Part shown: positions 45,844 through 58,170 of the stretch, piece by piece
Layout of the letters: each line of letters opens with the position of its first letter
Numbering within the stretch: the first letter of the stretch is position 1
Source: Undaria pinnatifida
Taxonomy: Eukaryota; Sar; Phaeophyceae; Laminariales; Alariaceae
Length of the DNA stretch: 64,000 nt
Assembly: GCA_012845835.1 (NCBI GenBank)
Contig: JABAKD010000013.1
Location: 8,161,128 to 8,225,127, forward strand
Direction of reading: 5' to 3'
Program-made: the position numbers and the translations under genes
Notes under the pieces: model-generated
Databases searched by the model: none
Told to the model about the DNA's origin: nothing
Seen by the model: the letters and a program-made list of their open reading frames with translations, nothing else

Positions 45844-48800
45844 ATGGTTCTCCAGACAGCACGCCTGCTCTTGTCCGAGTTGTTGCATGTTATTAACCCA
45901 CGGAAGCACGTTGCAGTCGGAAGTCAACTGCTCGTCAACCCGGGAGGATTGGGGCTGGGCGGTGTTGGCTTGTCAGGAGGATCGGATGACCACGAGCGAG
46001 AAGAGCTTTTTGGGCCGCTTTGGTTTGCCGTGCCGAAGAAAAGGGTGAGGCTTGAGCTTGGGTGAAGCTCGCTTGCATAAGTACCAGTATGCGTTTCTAT
46101 GTTCCTGTCGTCTGTGTGCTGGATGGTCACTCGATAGAGGTATTAATAGTCCGATAGCTCCCTGCGATAGGTATGTGTGATGTGTGATGCGCCCCCTTGC
46201 TCTGTCGTCGTTTTAGGTGAACTCCTACCGTAGCATGCGCCTCTCGGCAACTTGCGCAGGTGGTGTGGCTGTGTTTTATGGTCTAAAAGCAGTAGTGCAG
46301 GCCGCACGTTGCTTTAGATCCCACGATCACTGTTTTGCTTGCTGTTGCTGCTACTCGGCATTTTTGTGTTCTGTTGCTGCTCAGCAGCTCAGCAGCAGCT
46401 CAGCGGCTCGGCAGTACCGGTGGTGCTGTTGGTTTGCGTTGCGCCGGCGGTCATGGCAGACAGTTTTTTTTTCTTTTACTCGGGCGGATGGGGAAAAATA
46501 AAGCTTTTAAGGCCGGTCGGGATGCCTACTCGTGAGGAATACTCTGTATTAATATTTGGCTTTGTCGCGGAGGCGCGAGTATTTAATAATAGGCGTTTAA
46601 CTACAAAGTACAAACGACTTGGACTTGGAAATAGCGTACGAATATTTACAACCAAGATCCGCCTTTGTGGGATCGAAAAATCGTAAGGCCATTGTTTATG
46701 GTACCCCGATCCAGGTCACAGATGTTCCTGACATTCGTTTCGCCGCCTAAAGATCAGGACACCGACGTAAGATTTCCAAACACCGTGTATGGTAACTAAC
46801 GATGCTAGATGCAGAATCTAACAGCAATTATCAATATATTCGTTGGCATTTTCAGAGGGGTGGTTGTGCGATTTTGAAAAGCCGAAACACATGAACGCTC
46901 CGCAGCGCCACAACACGCTACAGACCATGGCGATCGAGGTGCGCGAGGGTCAAGCGGCAGCTGCTCGGCAAATGGCCCAGGGGGCTGCCGCATCTTCGCG
47001 AATTACTGCTGCTCTGTGCGTGTGTGTGCGCGCGAGGGCAAATTTGCGGCCTAACCTCGAGACGACATCTGGAGAAGAAATACCTTGTCCCGATCTCAGC
47101 CTGACGAAACACCGCTTTTCGGTGGATCTTCCGATCTTGGAAATTGTCATAACCAACATTTGTCTCCACATGCCGTGTGCACAGATCTTGCTGAAGGCGA
47201 ATCTTGTGTAGATCAAGATGTATGGCCTACATCGGGGTACTATGAACAGTGGCCTAAGACTTCAGAGCTTCAGAGTTTCTTCGCTTTTTTGCCCTTCTTC
47301 TAGCCCGATGCTTGTCTGCCTTAAACGGCGATGAATCTTCCCTGCCCACACTTTTTTCGGGTACGCACGCATAGTTTTTCAAAAGATCCGCGAAAACCCT
47401 AGCTAACGTTTGTTGGTGAAAGCCGTTTCTTCGTGCGTGCTGTAACCATCGTCGTACATACCAGTACTATTGATAGCTCGCAAACGTTTCACATCCTGAG
47501 TATTGGAGCAAATTCTCGTATTTTAGGTGATGCTGGCTGGCAACGTTGACTTCACGAAATCACCTCATGAGTCAATTCTCGTGGCATACGACTGCTGCCC
47601 GCTGCAGCAGACGCCCCCTCGCACCTCATAGTGAGCGTGTCTCAATTTCGTGCGCTGTGGTTTCTTGTGAGATGTAGTTGTCCTCGAGTGAAGTGCAAGC
47701 GTTCACGTTCAGTTGGGGTTGTTTTGTCTCATTTTGTGTCTTGTGAATTTCAACGATTTTTTATCACTGTCAATGCAGCACCCCAAAGTGGAGGTGTAGA
47801 CCGCCGTTGAAAAATTGCGGACAGCCAATCTGAATAGAATCACGAGCCGCTGTGGGTTCTACACTATGCGCAAAAACCTAGTGTTTCTATTGCGGCACCC
47901 GGTGCTTGAAGGTCAGAATGCAGCGTGTTAAAAATGCGGCGTAATTGACTGCGCTAAAAAAATATCTACCAAGAGATTGGAGTGAACCGGAAACCCGGGG
48001 ATGGGAGTGTACTCAGTTTGAAACCCGGGGATGGGGGATGGTTCAAGATCTCACGCGGCCTATAGCTCACCACACTTCCACTTATTTTCATACATATCGT
48101 GTGTCAATTTAACTCAATTGTATTCTCAATCCAGCGCTAGCTGGCGTATCCCCCAGTTCCCGTGGCAATGACAGCGCTAGCTGTCCCTACCGGTGGTTAC
48201 CGTTACTACTCCAACCGCGCAAGCTGCCGTTGTATACGGATGAGTGAGTATGCCGACCCGACTTGACCCCTGGGGATCAGGTGCGATGAAGATAGCAACG
48301 CGAAAGTTCACCCCTCCAGGTAGTGTGGGACTTGCGCCAAAGCTCTCTCACTATCTAAACCCCCGGCCATGAGAAACAAGTCTTCCGCCGGACTTGGTCC
48401 AGTTACGGTCCACCCTCGCCGTTCGGGCGTTGGTCCAGGTAGACAGTGGTGCTCGCCACCGGTGGCGTGGTCCCATACAACGGTGGCCCGTTTTTGCATC
48501 CAGCTCGTTCTGTTCTGCTTCCTCAGCGTGTTTATGTTGTGATCTCTCTTTTGGCTCAACACCTGGGGTACGTCGATCAACGAGTATGCTTGCTCTTGTG
48601 TACTGTTTCCACACATCCCTGTACCAGATGGAGCACTCGTCTACTCGTACCAGGTACCTGCACGAGCTGCATCCTTCTACTCGGGCGGTGCTGCTTGCCG
48701 TACACGAAAAATATGGTTTTGATACCGGTGCCTTTGGCGGTGATACGAGTTGTAGTTGTCCTTGCGCTATTCTTATTCGTGTTACGAGTCTGCACATAAT

Positions 48801-49575
48801 GCGCACTGTTTAGTACCTGGGGCACTTCAGGCTTGAGACTAAGTTGCAGCTCGGTTCCGGCATGTGTGGTGTTACATTCAGACAAAACACTAAGGACGGC
48901 AAAATACCAGTAGTGTAGCGGTGTACGTACTTGCACTGTAGTGCAGACGAGGGCACTGTTTTGTAGTAGCAGGTGGTACGGTTTGCCTGTGTATGCACGT
49001 AGCTGCGGGGCGTTCGTTCAACACGCCCTTGAAATGTTCCACGTGTTGCCATTGCCACACACTATCTGAGTCTTTGTATACAAACTTTGACGGTCATCTT
49101 TGGGCCCTCGGCCATCGTGGATTGTTTCCCTTATTGCCTGTGAACTTATTATGTCTTTCAGTGAAAGCCGGCCAGATGATGTTACTGTTACAATGAGCGA
49201 GAACGATAGACACGATAGAACGATAGTTAACATGATGCACACGTATTGTCTAGATTTGTATCGATCGCTCACTACACAACCCCAAACCTATCCCTAACCG
49301 TGTGCGTTTGGTTGGCAGTCGCCGAGCAATCGGGCCTATGACAACAAGCTATTGCAGCAGGCACCGTTCATTCACGTCAACAATTCTGTCTCCGTTCCAT
49401 TCTTGCGCAGGTCCCCATTGGCAAGAAGCGCACAAGAACAGCTGACCGTACCCCGAAACGGATCACACACTACAGCATGTGCACCAAGTGTGGACAACCA
49501 AAGTTGAACCACAAGTTCTGCGACAACATAGAGCTTTGTGCGAAGGACGAAGCGGCAGCACAACCAGAGCGATAG
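45844..49575 (+). CDS. Probable mitochondrial ribosomal protein bL32m, three exons
   Basis: Exons 45844-46044, 46217-46259 and 49442-49575 join in phase to 125 residues. Residues 1-24 (MVLQTARLLLSELLHVINPRKHV) look like a mitochondrial presequence: basic, hydrophobic, almost no acidic residues. Exon 1 ends in LWFAVPKKR and exon 2 starts VNSYRSMRL, matching the bL32 N-terminal signature (AVPKK-x-x-S-x-x-R-x-x-MR). Exon 3 carries CTKCGQPKLNHKFC, the zinc-ribbon C-x-x-C-G-x-x-K-L-x-H-x-x-C typical of bL32, plus a later Cys. The exon 3 acceptor is uncertain: AACAG/CT at 49441 fits the phase, while a stronger-looking cgcag at 49410 would break it. Intron 2 is about 3.2 kb and contains two unassigned open stretches (46857 and 47529). 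Confidence 0.6.
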
Positions 49576-52500
49576 TGCTTGGTGAAGATTTTGATTACGT
49601 CCTTCTATAGAGATTCCTGGTGGTATATTTATACTTTCGAAGTCTCGTTTTTTCTTCGGTACGGGAACTTTCCTGGGCGGTGGGTCGGGTGGGGAAAAGC
49701 CGATGCGACGATCGCAGACTCGGCTTCATTGAGGATTGCAACAGTGCAGTACGTACTCGTAGTGACTTGGAGGTTACAGCTTCGACCTGCTGTGTGTTGT
49801 GCAGACGAGAGTGTTGTTGCTCGATCTGAGTACGCGTAAGAAGTGTTTCCGCCGTGAAGATCATGCACACAAGAGTTTAATTATAGTATGTGTTTGGTCT
49901 GGATGAGGCTGTCCATTGCGCGGTCTGCGTACGCATAACGAGTGTTTCCGTCCTAAAGCTCATGCACGCTGCATCGAACAGGAGTTGCTTTCCACTTTAC
50001 AGAAGAACCACGAACTCCAAGGCACCCCTTTTTACGCTGTGAGCACGATGGGGCAAGCGATACCAGGGCAGGTGGTACGTATCGCAGTTTGGGCTTAACC
50101 CTTTTGGGGCCGAGATATAGCGATATAGCGACCAAAGTTATGTCAGGCGTGGTCTTGCCTGTCGTCTAATATAAATAGGACCGTGCGTAACTAACGCAAA
50201 AATGTCACGAATCCTGACAAAGTCACGATTCCTGAAAAGTCGCGTTTAGAAAAAAAATAATTTTTCATGGAAAATGTCAAAACGATTCAAAGTCCGGATT
50301 CTTGACAATCGTTACGTTTCGCAAAAATATATCACGTTTTTATGTCACGATTCGTGACTTTTTTTGTGTTCGGTAGGAACGACCCTTAATAGTGGGAGTG
50401 CGCAGCAGTACGACTAGTAACATGCTGCGCACGCGCCAGAGATCTCCGTGCGTTGCACTGCGGGTGCAGAAAAAAAACGAAAAAAAACGACGTCGATACA
50501 TCAACAAGTGCTCCGATGAATTGAGCACTTTGGACTTGAGACGTCACAGCAGATAATCGCCCCTTGTCCCACACGTCTACCTGGTACAGTCTACAAGGGT
50601 ATGCGAACGATATCATATGCACGATGTATCATGAATCATAATCGTACGGCATCTATGATATCATTACAGGTACACATTAAACTTTTGTGTGGGCGAGGCT
50701 GTTATCACTTGTTTTCGACGTTTTTTTTCCTGTCACGTCCCAACGGATTAACGAAAAATAAACATTTACTACAAACAAACGGCGTCATGACGAGCGACTG
50801 GGTAGAGTTGAATGTGTCTGCAACTGAAAGGGCCACATGAGGAGAGGCTTCGTTGTTGATGGCGCCTGCCCATGGCCCATTGACGCGTCTGTCTGTTTCT
50901 TCCTGTCGTTTCAACCAACGTACGCTAATGGTACTATTGTAGCTCGGGGAGGCGTTGTGAGACGTGACTCCCCATCGGTGATTGCACTATTTTCGGACAA
51001 GATGCAGGACAACTCTACTCACAACTCAAGTTTGCTGTGTAATATATGGTATTTATGTTGTCGCAGCAATGTCATGCCTCCTTTCGACCATAAACTCGCC
51101 TTCTACGATACGGGTGTCAATGAATGGAAGCATGCAAACAACGTGGCTACGAAGTCAGATGTTGCTCCTATCTAGCTCTAACCTTGAAGGCACGCCCTAG
51201 ACCCTTTCAGGCACCTGCAGATGGGCAAGCCGCAAAAGAAAAATAATTGAGACAGGCACGTCGAAATACAAAATAAATGCCTGGGTCTGAAAAAATGTGC
51301 CTATCTCTTCAAGGCAATTGCCTTGTGCGTGAGACGTGCCTGAACCCTTTTGAGCGGCCCAAGGCACATCGTGTACAATTTTCAAACTCGCTTGGGTTCT
51401 TGGTTTCAAGCGGCACAAAGCCAGAAAATAAATCTTGGGAGTTCCTGCTAACGGCGTTAGTTTCGAGTGTATGGAAGAAGTTTTAACGCGTGCCTGCCCA
51501 TGCTTGACTAAAAAGGCACGAAAATAGCGGTTCAGGGATTCTTGCAGGCTCAACATGTCTAAATTACAGCATTTTTAAGTGTGTGGCCGAAGGAAATTTT
51601 GGAAATAATTGCCGTGACGTACGCGTGCGGCACCCCCAACTACTAGGTTTTAGTGTGGAATATGTCGTCTGCGTACACCCGTCAACGGCTGATCGGTTTT
51701 TCGTGATGGATCAAAATTAGATACCTCTATCGGCCAGGCCAGAGTCACGCGGCTACGGCCGGTATGCCCTGATTTTGGGAGCTTCCGACTAGTGGCCATA
51801 TGTTCGAGTGCTTGAAAGGGCGTTTATGCAGGCCTGCCCGTGCCTGACGTAATATGGGGAAGATAGGCATGGAAACAGTGGTTCAGACACGCTTGTTTCA
51901 GAAAACGTGGTTCAGGCATTCTTTCAGGCATGCTTTCAAAGGCAAGGGCCAACGCCGACCTATCGTTCCTTGAAAATGTCATGTACACATGTACACAACG
52001 ATATCCGGTGACCCCGATCCGTGTGATAACGCACCATGGCTGCCCCCAAATAACACGTGATCGACCTGCGTGAACGGAACACCTGATCTGACAATACATA
52101 CTTCGCTTTTTGGACGAGGCCACACACACGTGATACCTCAAAACATCAGATGTGGGGGGCAACCTACACCCTAGCCTGTAGCTGCTAACTAACGTCCGTG
52201 AGGAGTGGATATGCATGTCGCTGCTTGTGACGGTGTGCAGCAAGAGTGGTACAATGCTGACTCATCCTGTACGTACGAGCTGCAGCCATGGTAAATTCGA
52301 TTGCTTCAACGAGGAAAACCCCTCCAAGGGTGGCGAGCATAAAATCAACATAATCAACCCATCAAGCACGATTCGAAAAAACCGGCGACTGACTGGAAGT
52401 GCCGCCCCAAACACGCGATAAAGACCATGGCGAGTCATGTCGCGGTGAGGGACAGGGGAGACTGCTATGAGATCCTGGATTTGAGTTACGGCGAAGGGAC

Positions 52501-53255
52501 GGCAAGAGATGGGGAAAAATATGGCTACACATGACCCTATCAACTGTACACCCTCTTGTCGTCTTGATGGTGCACTTGAAAAAAACAGGATCATGTCGAA
52601 AAACCACGTCGATGCTACATAACCTACGTAGCCGCCATATTTCGTAGTCAGGTGCTTTCGTGTTCACCGGAGGCGATCAACCCGAAATATATTTTGCTGT
52701 CGTAGCTTGTAAACTAAAAACGAAGCCTGTGTACTACTGATAGGCTCCTCCTGCACGTGCGTAGACGCGCCATAAGCATGGCCCCGGAGTCAAGCTTGAA
52801 TCCCTTTAACACCTACGCTGCCACTGCCGATGCCGCCTCTTTCAGGGGTATCTGTGGAACACGGACGAAAAACGAGATCGTTAGAATTCCATCTATGCAT
52901 CAACGAGCGAAACCATTCGGCGACTTCAATGTTTGGGCAACGGCGGAATACTATACTCCTTCTCTACCGGTATATTGCGCGTTAACACGCCTCAGGATCG
53001 CCTTTTTATCTTCATCAGTGCCGCCCTCGCAAAATTCGAACTACTCTAATGTAGTCTAATGCTTTTGCAACCACATAAAATAGAAGATGGAATGGGAGTC
53101 TTAAGCTTGTTGCAAACGGTCGATATCAACGGCAAGGGAACACTACTATAGGATTACAGACAAATCTAACGTACAGTTTGAACACATGCACCGAATAAAA
53201 ACACAATATCTTCATCGGAAGTGTGCTTATCAGCAACTGACTGGAATATGTTATA
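49576..53255. other. Gene-free stretch
   Basis: No exon chain recognised. Around 50190-50370 several direct and inverted words (GTCACGAATCCTGAC, GTCACGATTC, TCACGATTCGTGAC) suggest a small decayed foldback element. An ATG-started stretch at 52778 (MAPESSLNPFNTYAATADA) followed by a GT at about 52850 could be a first exon, but no downstream exon was found. Confidence 0.4.
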
Positions 53256-53259
53256 TGTA

Positions 53260-53890
53260 TACGTATAATTGTCCTTTTTCTTGTTCTTTTTTCGGACACA
53301 TCTCTTCGTGCTCGCATCTTTATCCGAAACGTTACGGGGGGTGGGCACAATTCGGTCCTTGGGGTCACGTTGCCGGAGGTTTGGGCGCGATCCGCGCAGT
53401 GCGTCGCGCGTGGCAAGCCTTTTAATATTTTTTGGCCTTGGGCATACTTAAGGCGAATCCCCGGGTTTCCGCAACATCCCTGGGGATGGTGATTCCGCAT
53501 CCCCCCGGGGATTGGGCTTTCGCATACCTCCGGGGATTGGGTTTACGGATCCCCCCGGGGATGGCAGCCCCTATCCCCGTGTACACACGTAAGATTTTGA
53601 TGCAAATCGGGTTTTTTTGATAGAGGGTACACGTACATTTCCCAATTTTTGCACAGAGCACCACGCTACGATCCTGCCGCCCAGCAGCAGTCCAGCCCCC
53701 TAGCCGCAGCAGCCTGCAACTCTATGCGCGTGTGGCTGCTGTTGTAGTAGCTGATTGCTTTGATCGGAGCGTGCCATTTGTCTCCCCACCATATACCTAT
53801 GTTTCTGTTGCGCTGCCGCTGTGTGCGCACGCCCATAGCATGTCGTCCATAGATGACGCCAATTTGGGCGGGAATATAGAAATCTTTTTG
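53260..53890 (+). repeat. Duplicated blocks, copy 1 (partners at 57466-57735 and 56185-56400)
   Basis: 53284-53425 (CACATCTCTTCG, TTTATCCGAAACGT, GGGGTCACGTTGCCGGAGG, GCGCGATCCG, GTCGCGCGTGGCAAGCCTTT) recurs at 57485-57630. Downstream, CCCGGGTTTCCGCAA is followed here by about four GGGGAT-containing units (53480-53570) but by almost none at 57700. 53660-53890 (CTACGATCCTGCCGCCCAGC, GCAACTCTATGCGCGTG, TTTGATCGGAGCGTG, CCATAGATG.CGCCAATTT) recurs at 56185-56400. Confidence 0.75.
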
Positions 53891-54010
53891 ATAGTACTTT
53901 ACAAGGGGCTACGCCGGCGGCCTGGACGGCCGCCGGTTGCAGCGCAGGATAGTAAATATTAAGAGGGTAAGAAGTAATGCCAAGAGTTAGACGAAGTTTG
54001 TTAATTCATA

Positions 54011-55039
54011 TACAGTAGGTGGCCCTGTATAGTGGCAACCTGAATACTAAAGTGCCCTATATAGTGGCATGAAAATCTCCTGGCAAAATCTCAACCCGAT
54101 ATAGTGGCACTTTACCACTATTGAGGACGGGGCCCTCAATAGTGGCATTTTGGGCATCACACACACCCAATAGTGGCAGTTCCAAGTAGTGGGCCCCCAC
54201 TACTGCTGTACCACACCTGCCCACACACACTCTCAGCGGTGGGCGCCACACGTATCATGCCAGCCTGCGCGGACCTAGAACTGTGTAAACTCCCAAACAA
54301 ACCACTGGGAGAGAATTTTTTGGTCCTCTAGAACAATACGCAGAGTCGTGTGGCGTTGGTGACGCCGGGCACTTTCTCCGCAAGGCGAAAATGGCATTCT
54401 TAGCAGCTACATTCGCTAGACCGGCACAGCAGTTGGACATTAGAGTGTTTACCAACTCGTAGTGCAATCAGTCGGCTAAAGCCTACAGCAGTTGCAGAGC
54501 TTCGTGGTGGTTGGGTTGATGCGCCGGGGTGGGGGTGTTTGAATTTTCTATACTGGCTGTTTCAGTTAGTTTCGCGTCTCTACGTTGCTGTTTTCATGCG
54601 TTCTACACGTAGTGTTGAATGTTGAACCCCATGTTACACTGCCCGCCGGACAAAAAATATTGATGTGCCACCTATGATACAATGCGTTTGGACGTGGTTC
54701 CTGTGGTCTGCCTGCGCAGAAGAAACAGGTCTTGACCACAGAAGGCTCGGTAACCGTTGGATAATCAACGGTCATTTCATGTGTTTCATGCGGATACTGC
54801 TGCACACAAATCAACCACGAGTAGTGGAACAGTATGCACGGCTTTTCCTGTACACAACAGCGTATAATCAGTGTACAGCGTGAACATCGAAGCTCTGTAT
54901 TCGATATAGTGGCACTATTGCCACTATAGACTGTCTAATAGTGGCAATAGTGCCACTATATCGAATAGTGGCACTGCCCTGAATAGTGGCACAATTCTGT
55001 CCTGCCACTATATGCCACTATACAGGGCCACCTACTGTA
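54011..55039. mobile_element. Tc1/mariner-like non-autonomous element with perfect 25-bp inverted ends and TA flanks
   Basis: Positions 54013-54037 (CAGTAGGTGGCCCTGTATAG plus TGGCA) are the exact reverse complement of 55013-55037, and each end is bordered by TA (54011-54012 and 55038-55039). TA duplication and a CAGT-type terminus are typical of the Tc1/mariner superfamily. The subterminal regions (54040-54190 and 54895-55000) are rich in the word ATAGTGGCA in both orientations, giving further internal palindromes such as TAGTGGCACTATTGCCACTA. The 0.7-kb interior has no transposase frame, so this is a MITE-like or internally deleted copy. Perfect ends suggest recent activity. Confidence 0.75.
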
Positions 55040-55189
55040 TGGGAGATACTGGAAAGGGAAAATGCCGACAAATTTTTCCCGATTTCCCGTGTGCGGCGGA
55101 ACAATGCGAGAAGGCAGCCTGGAAATTATGGGAGAGCATGGCGGTTCACCCCAGCTGGGTGACGCTCTGCGTTGCTACGCAGAAAGGCG

Positions 55190-55660
55190 CGGCCACAGCT
55201 GCTGCTGTGCATATACCATTTGTAGCTTCGTGATGCTGCTGTGCATATACCATTTGTAGCTTCGTGATGCTGCTGTGCATATACCATTTGTAGCTTCGTC
55301 ATGCTGCAGGCTCATCATAGCTTCAGCTACTGCTGTACATCATGTACATGTACGTGCTGCTGTAGACTACCGGGGGCTCAAAAATATTGAGAGTTCGTAG
55401 TTCTCCACGACGCCTAGCTGGTGCTGTGCATATACCATTTGTAGCTTCGTGATTCTGCTGTGCATATACCATTTGTAGCTTCGCGATGCTGCTGTGCATA
55501 TACCATTTGTAGCTTCGTGATGCTGCAGGCTCATCATAGCTTCAGCTACTGCTGTACATCATGTACATGTATACGTGCTGCTGTAGACTACGGGGGTTCA
55601 AAAATATTGAGAGTTCGCAGTTCTTCACTACGCCTGGGTGGCATGTGTTCTTGGGGATTA
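55190..55660 (+). repeat. Tandem repeat GCTGTGCATATACCATTTGTAGCTTCGTGAT and its duplication
   Basis: Three units of about 34 bp at 55205-55305 are followed by TGCTGCAGGCTCATCATAGC, GCTGTACATCATGTACATGTA and TCAAAAATATTGAGAGTTCG. The whole block (three to four units plus that tail) is repeated at 55420-55630. The duplication period is about 225-235 bp. Confidence 0.75.
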
Positions 55661-55974
55661 CGAACTTTTCTTCCCCAGATCCTAGCACAAACCTCGCTTA
55701 GTGGCCTTTACAATGGCGACGCCGGCCAGGTAATCGACCCCCCCCCGTGTGTCGGAGGTCAGAGAACACGTACCGAAGAAATAACGCGAAGACATTAGCC
55801 CTGTGTGCAGACTACGCACCAAACGTCTCACAGGGCACGATTTTTCGGAGATCTCGTCGTAGATCTCGACGTCGAGGCCTCGCGCGCGCGCTACGGCGCC
55901 GAGAGGGCGGATCAGCTGAGCCGGTGGTTGCAGGCGAGGTGGGGGCACGCCCACATGTTTTGTGTCGGAGATTT

Positions 55975-56640
55975 TGCCCACACCACAGATTACAGGCACC
56001 AGACAACATGAGGACAGCACAACGCTACGTGTACAACCCTGCCGCCCAGCAGTAGTAGGATACATCATGTACGTGCGCGTGGCGAGTCCTCGTTATGCTG
56101 CGGCGAGTTGCTTTTGTCAAGAGTCTGTCATCTGTCCCTCCACCATACCGCGTCTTTCTGCTGTGCTGCTGCTGCGTGGGTGTGCTACGATCCTGCCGCC
56201 CAGCAGCGGTCCAGCCCCCTAGCAGCAGCAGCCTGCAACTCTACGCGCGTGTGGTTGCTATTGTAGTAGCTGATTGCTTTGATCGGAGCGTGGCATTTGT
56301 CACCCCACTATACCCCATATTTCTGCTGTGCTGCCGCTGCGTGCGCATGTCCATAGCATGTCCATAGATGGCGCCAATTTAGGTGGTAATATAGGAACAT
56401 TTTTTATTGCAATTTATATACCAACCCATCCTTACATTTTAATCTACAGAGGCAGCATTTTTACGTACATACCAGGGGCAATGTTTTGTGTCGAGATTTT
56501 GCCCACACCACAGAGGACAGGCACCAGATAACATGAGGACAGCACAACGCTACGTGTACAACCCTGCCGCCCAGCAGTAGTAGGATACATCATGTACGTG
56601 CGCGTGGCGAGTCCTCGCTATGCTGCGGCGATTTGCTTTT
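55975..56640 (+). repeat. Direct repeats of about 130 bp and of about 210 bp
   Basis: CACACCACAGA.TACAGGCACCAGA, AACATGAGGACAGCACAACG, CTACGTGTACAACCCTGCCG and CATCATGTACGTGCGCGTGG occur at 55978-56107 and again at 56506-56635. Between them lies the second copy of the 53660-53890 block (56185-56400). The two repeat types alternate, so the region grew by duplication of a compound unit. Confidence 0.75.
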
Positions 56641-57465
56641 GTCGGAACCTGTCATCTGTCACTCCACCATACCGCATCTTTCTGCAGTGCTGCCGCTGCG
56701 TGGGTGCGCTCTAGCTCAGTGGTCGCGTAACTTTGGACGGAGATACATGGACCTTTGGAATAGTAATAAGGTCCAAACCAATCCTTAATTTTTAGTCCAC
56801 AGAGGCAGTATGTTTACGTACATAATATTTTACGGAGATTTCTTGTCTACGCCATAGATGGTGACAAGACACCAAACAAAATGCGGGAAGCACGTGTACG
56901 ACCCTGCCGCCTAGAAGCAGCAGCAGGCAGGGCCATATGCGCTTGCGGTATCCTTTCATACTGCGGCGAGTTTCTTTTGTCATAGCTAGCCTGTCACGTA
57001 TGTCCTCTTGCTCCCTCGTTCTCAGCTGGGCTCTTTTAATTCTTTCCTACGGTATTTATAAGCCACATCCCACGCCATCGGTGTGGGTCTGTCATACCCC
57101 CCAAACAACACGTGCCGCTTCCTCGCGATCCCTAAGTAGCTGGAGTTTGAAGCGTGGCCCTCTCCTCGGAATCATCCATACGTCTCCTTCAAACGGTCTA
57201 AACATCAATGTTTTGTTTTGAGTGAGTGTTTTCTCAATAACGATGTAACAGATCGCGGTCATGGGCACGTCTATCGAGTACCCAAAAAGTGTAAAAGGTA
57301 CTGCTATCGAGCACACCCAAGAGAGTATCGGTTAAATGCTAAATCGTTATTTTTTCGGGGCATTTTTTTTGTATCTACAATAAATGGTCATCGCGTCCGG
57401 TAGTGATAATAATACTTCGAAGTATGTCTTTGCGCCACTCCCCTACGAACTTCCCGGAGGGGAAC

Positions 57466-57735
57466 CTTGTGTATACGCATACTTGTCCTTTTTTTGGGGG
57501 GCACATCTCTTCGCGCTAGCACCTTTATCCGAAACGTCAGATGGGGTGGGCATTATTCGACCGTTGGGGTCACGTTGCCGGAGGTTTGGGCGCGATCCGT
57601 GCAGTGTGTCGCGCGTGGCAAGCCTTTCGAACGTTTTGGCCTTGGACATGGATAAGGCAAATCCCCGGGTTTCCGCAATATCCGCATCCCCTATCCCCGT
57701 TACTTTACGTACGTAAGGTTTTGATGCAACCCCCC
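57466..57735 (+). repeat. Duplicated block, copy 2 of 53260-53620
   Basis: Matches described under 53260-53890. The block begins after GCGCCACTCCCCTACGAACTTCC (57434), a word that recurs near 58980 (GCGCCACTCCCCTAGGGACT) without the rest. Confidence 0.7.
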
Positions 57736-57912
57736 AAAAAATGTGAAAATCATGCGCTTATCACAGGTAACATTTGGTGTGTGTTCTGCGCTTTCATGAG
57801 CACAGCCATGAGCACAGCCAACACGCAGAGAGCACAACGTTAAAAAACTAGCGCCCAACAGCACCACCAGCAAGCAACACCGTGCGTGTATGGCACATCC
57901 ATCTGCGCCGTA

Positions 57913-58170
57913 CTATTGCTGTGACTGGTTAATATTTTCGGGGCCTGCTTCGTATCTGTAATCGATAACCTGTTTCTTATTGCTGCTGTGGGCGGCATCG
58001 CCATTCTGGACGAAAAAATTAGGGCCTTTTGGATTCAAGACTTTTGCATCAACGGTCCTTACATTACATTTCCGATCATCAGTTTGCGTTTCGTCCCCCG
58101 CGAGCACACCCAGCCATGTGTAGACGACGATGAACACACATGCAGATAACAAAGACAAGGCTAAAACCAT
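57913..58170 (-). CDS. Hypothetical single-pass membrane protein frame
   Basis: An ATG at 58170 opens an uninterrupted frame of 85 codons to a stop at 57913. It starts with a strong hydrophobic segment (MVLALSLLSACVFIVVYTWL) and is followed by a polar tail ending in ...NINQSQQ. Codon choice is unremarkable, no homologous family is recognised, and the neighbourhood is repeat-rich. It could be a real one-exon gene, a first exon, or chance. Confidence 0.2.
   Translation of the reverse strand: MVLALSLLSACVFIVVYTWLGVLAGDETQTDDRKCNVRTVDAKVLNPKGPNFFVQNGDAAHSSNKKQVIDYRYEAGPENINQSQQ

Noticed and set aside
46857-46993. Plus-strand stretch GWLCDFEKPKHMNAPQ... with a good acceptor, in bL32m intron 2
   Set aside because: Codon-like and phase-compatible with exon 2, but including it would destroy the bL32 fold and no downstream partner was found. 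Could belong to another gene.
47529-47630. Plus-strand stretch VMLAGNVDFTKSPHES... to a stop, preceded by tattttag
   Set aside because: Looks like a terminal exon but no upstream exon set could be linked with it.
54040-55000. Regularly spaced ATAGTGGCA words as a CRISPR-like array
   Set aside because: Spacing is irregular, both orientations occur, and they are subterminal repeats of a transposon in eukaryotic DNA.
55812-56011. Overlapping plus and minus frames around RYGAERADQLSRWLQARW / RGLDVEIYDEISEK
   Set aside because: Both strands are open over a GC-rich patch and part of it is duplicated repeat; no domain or exon neighbours.
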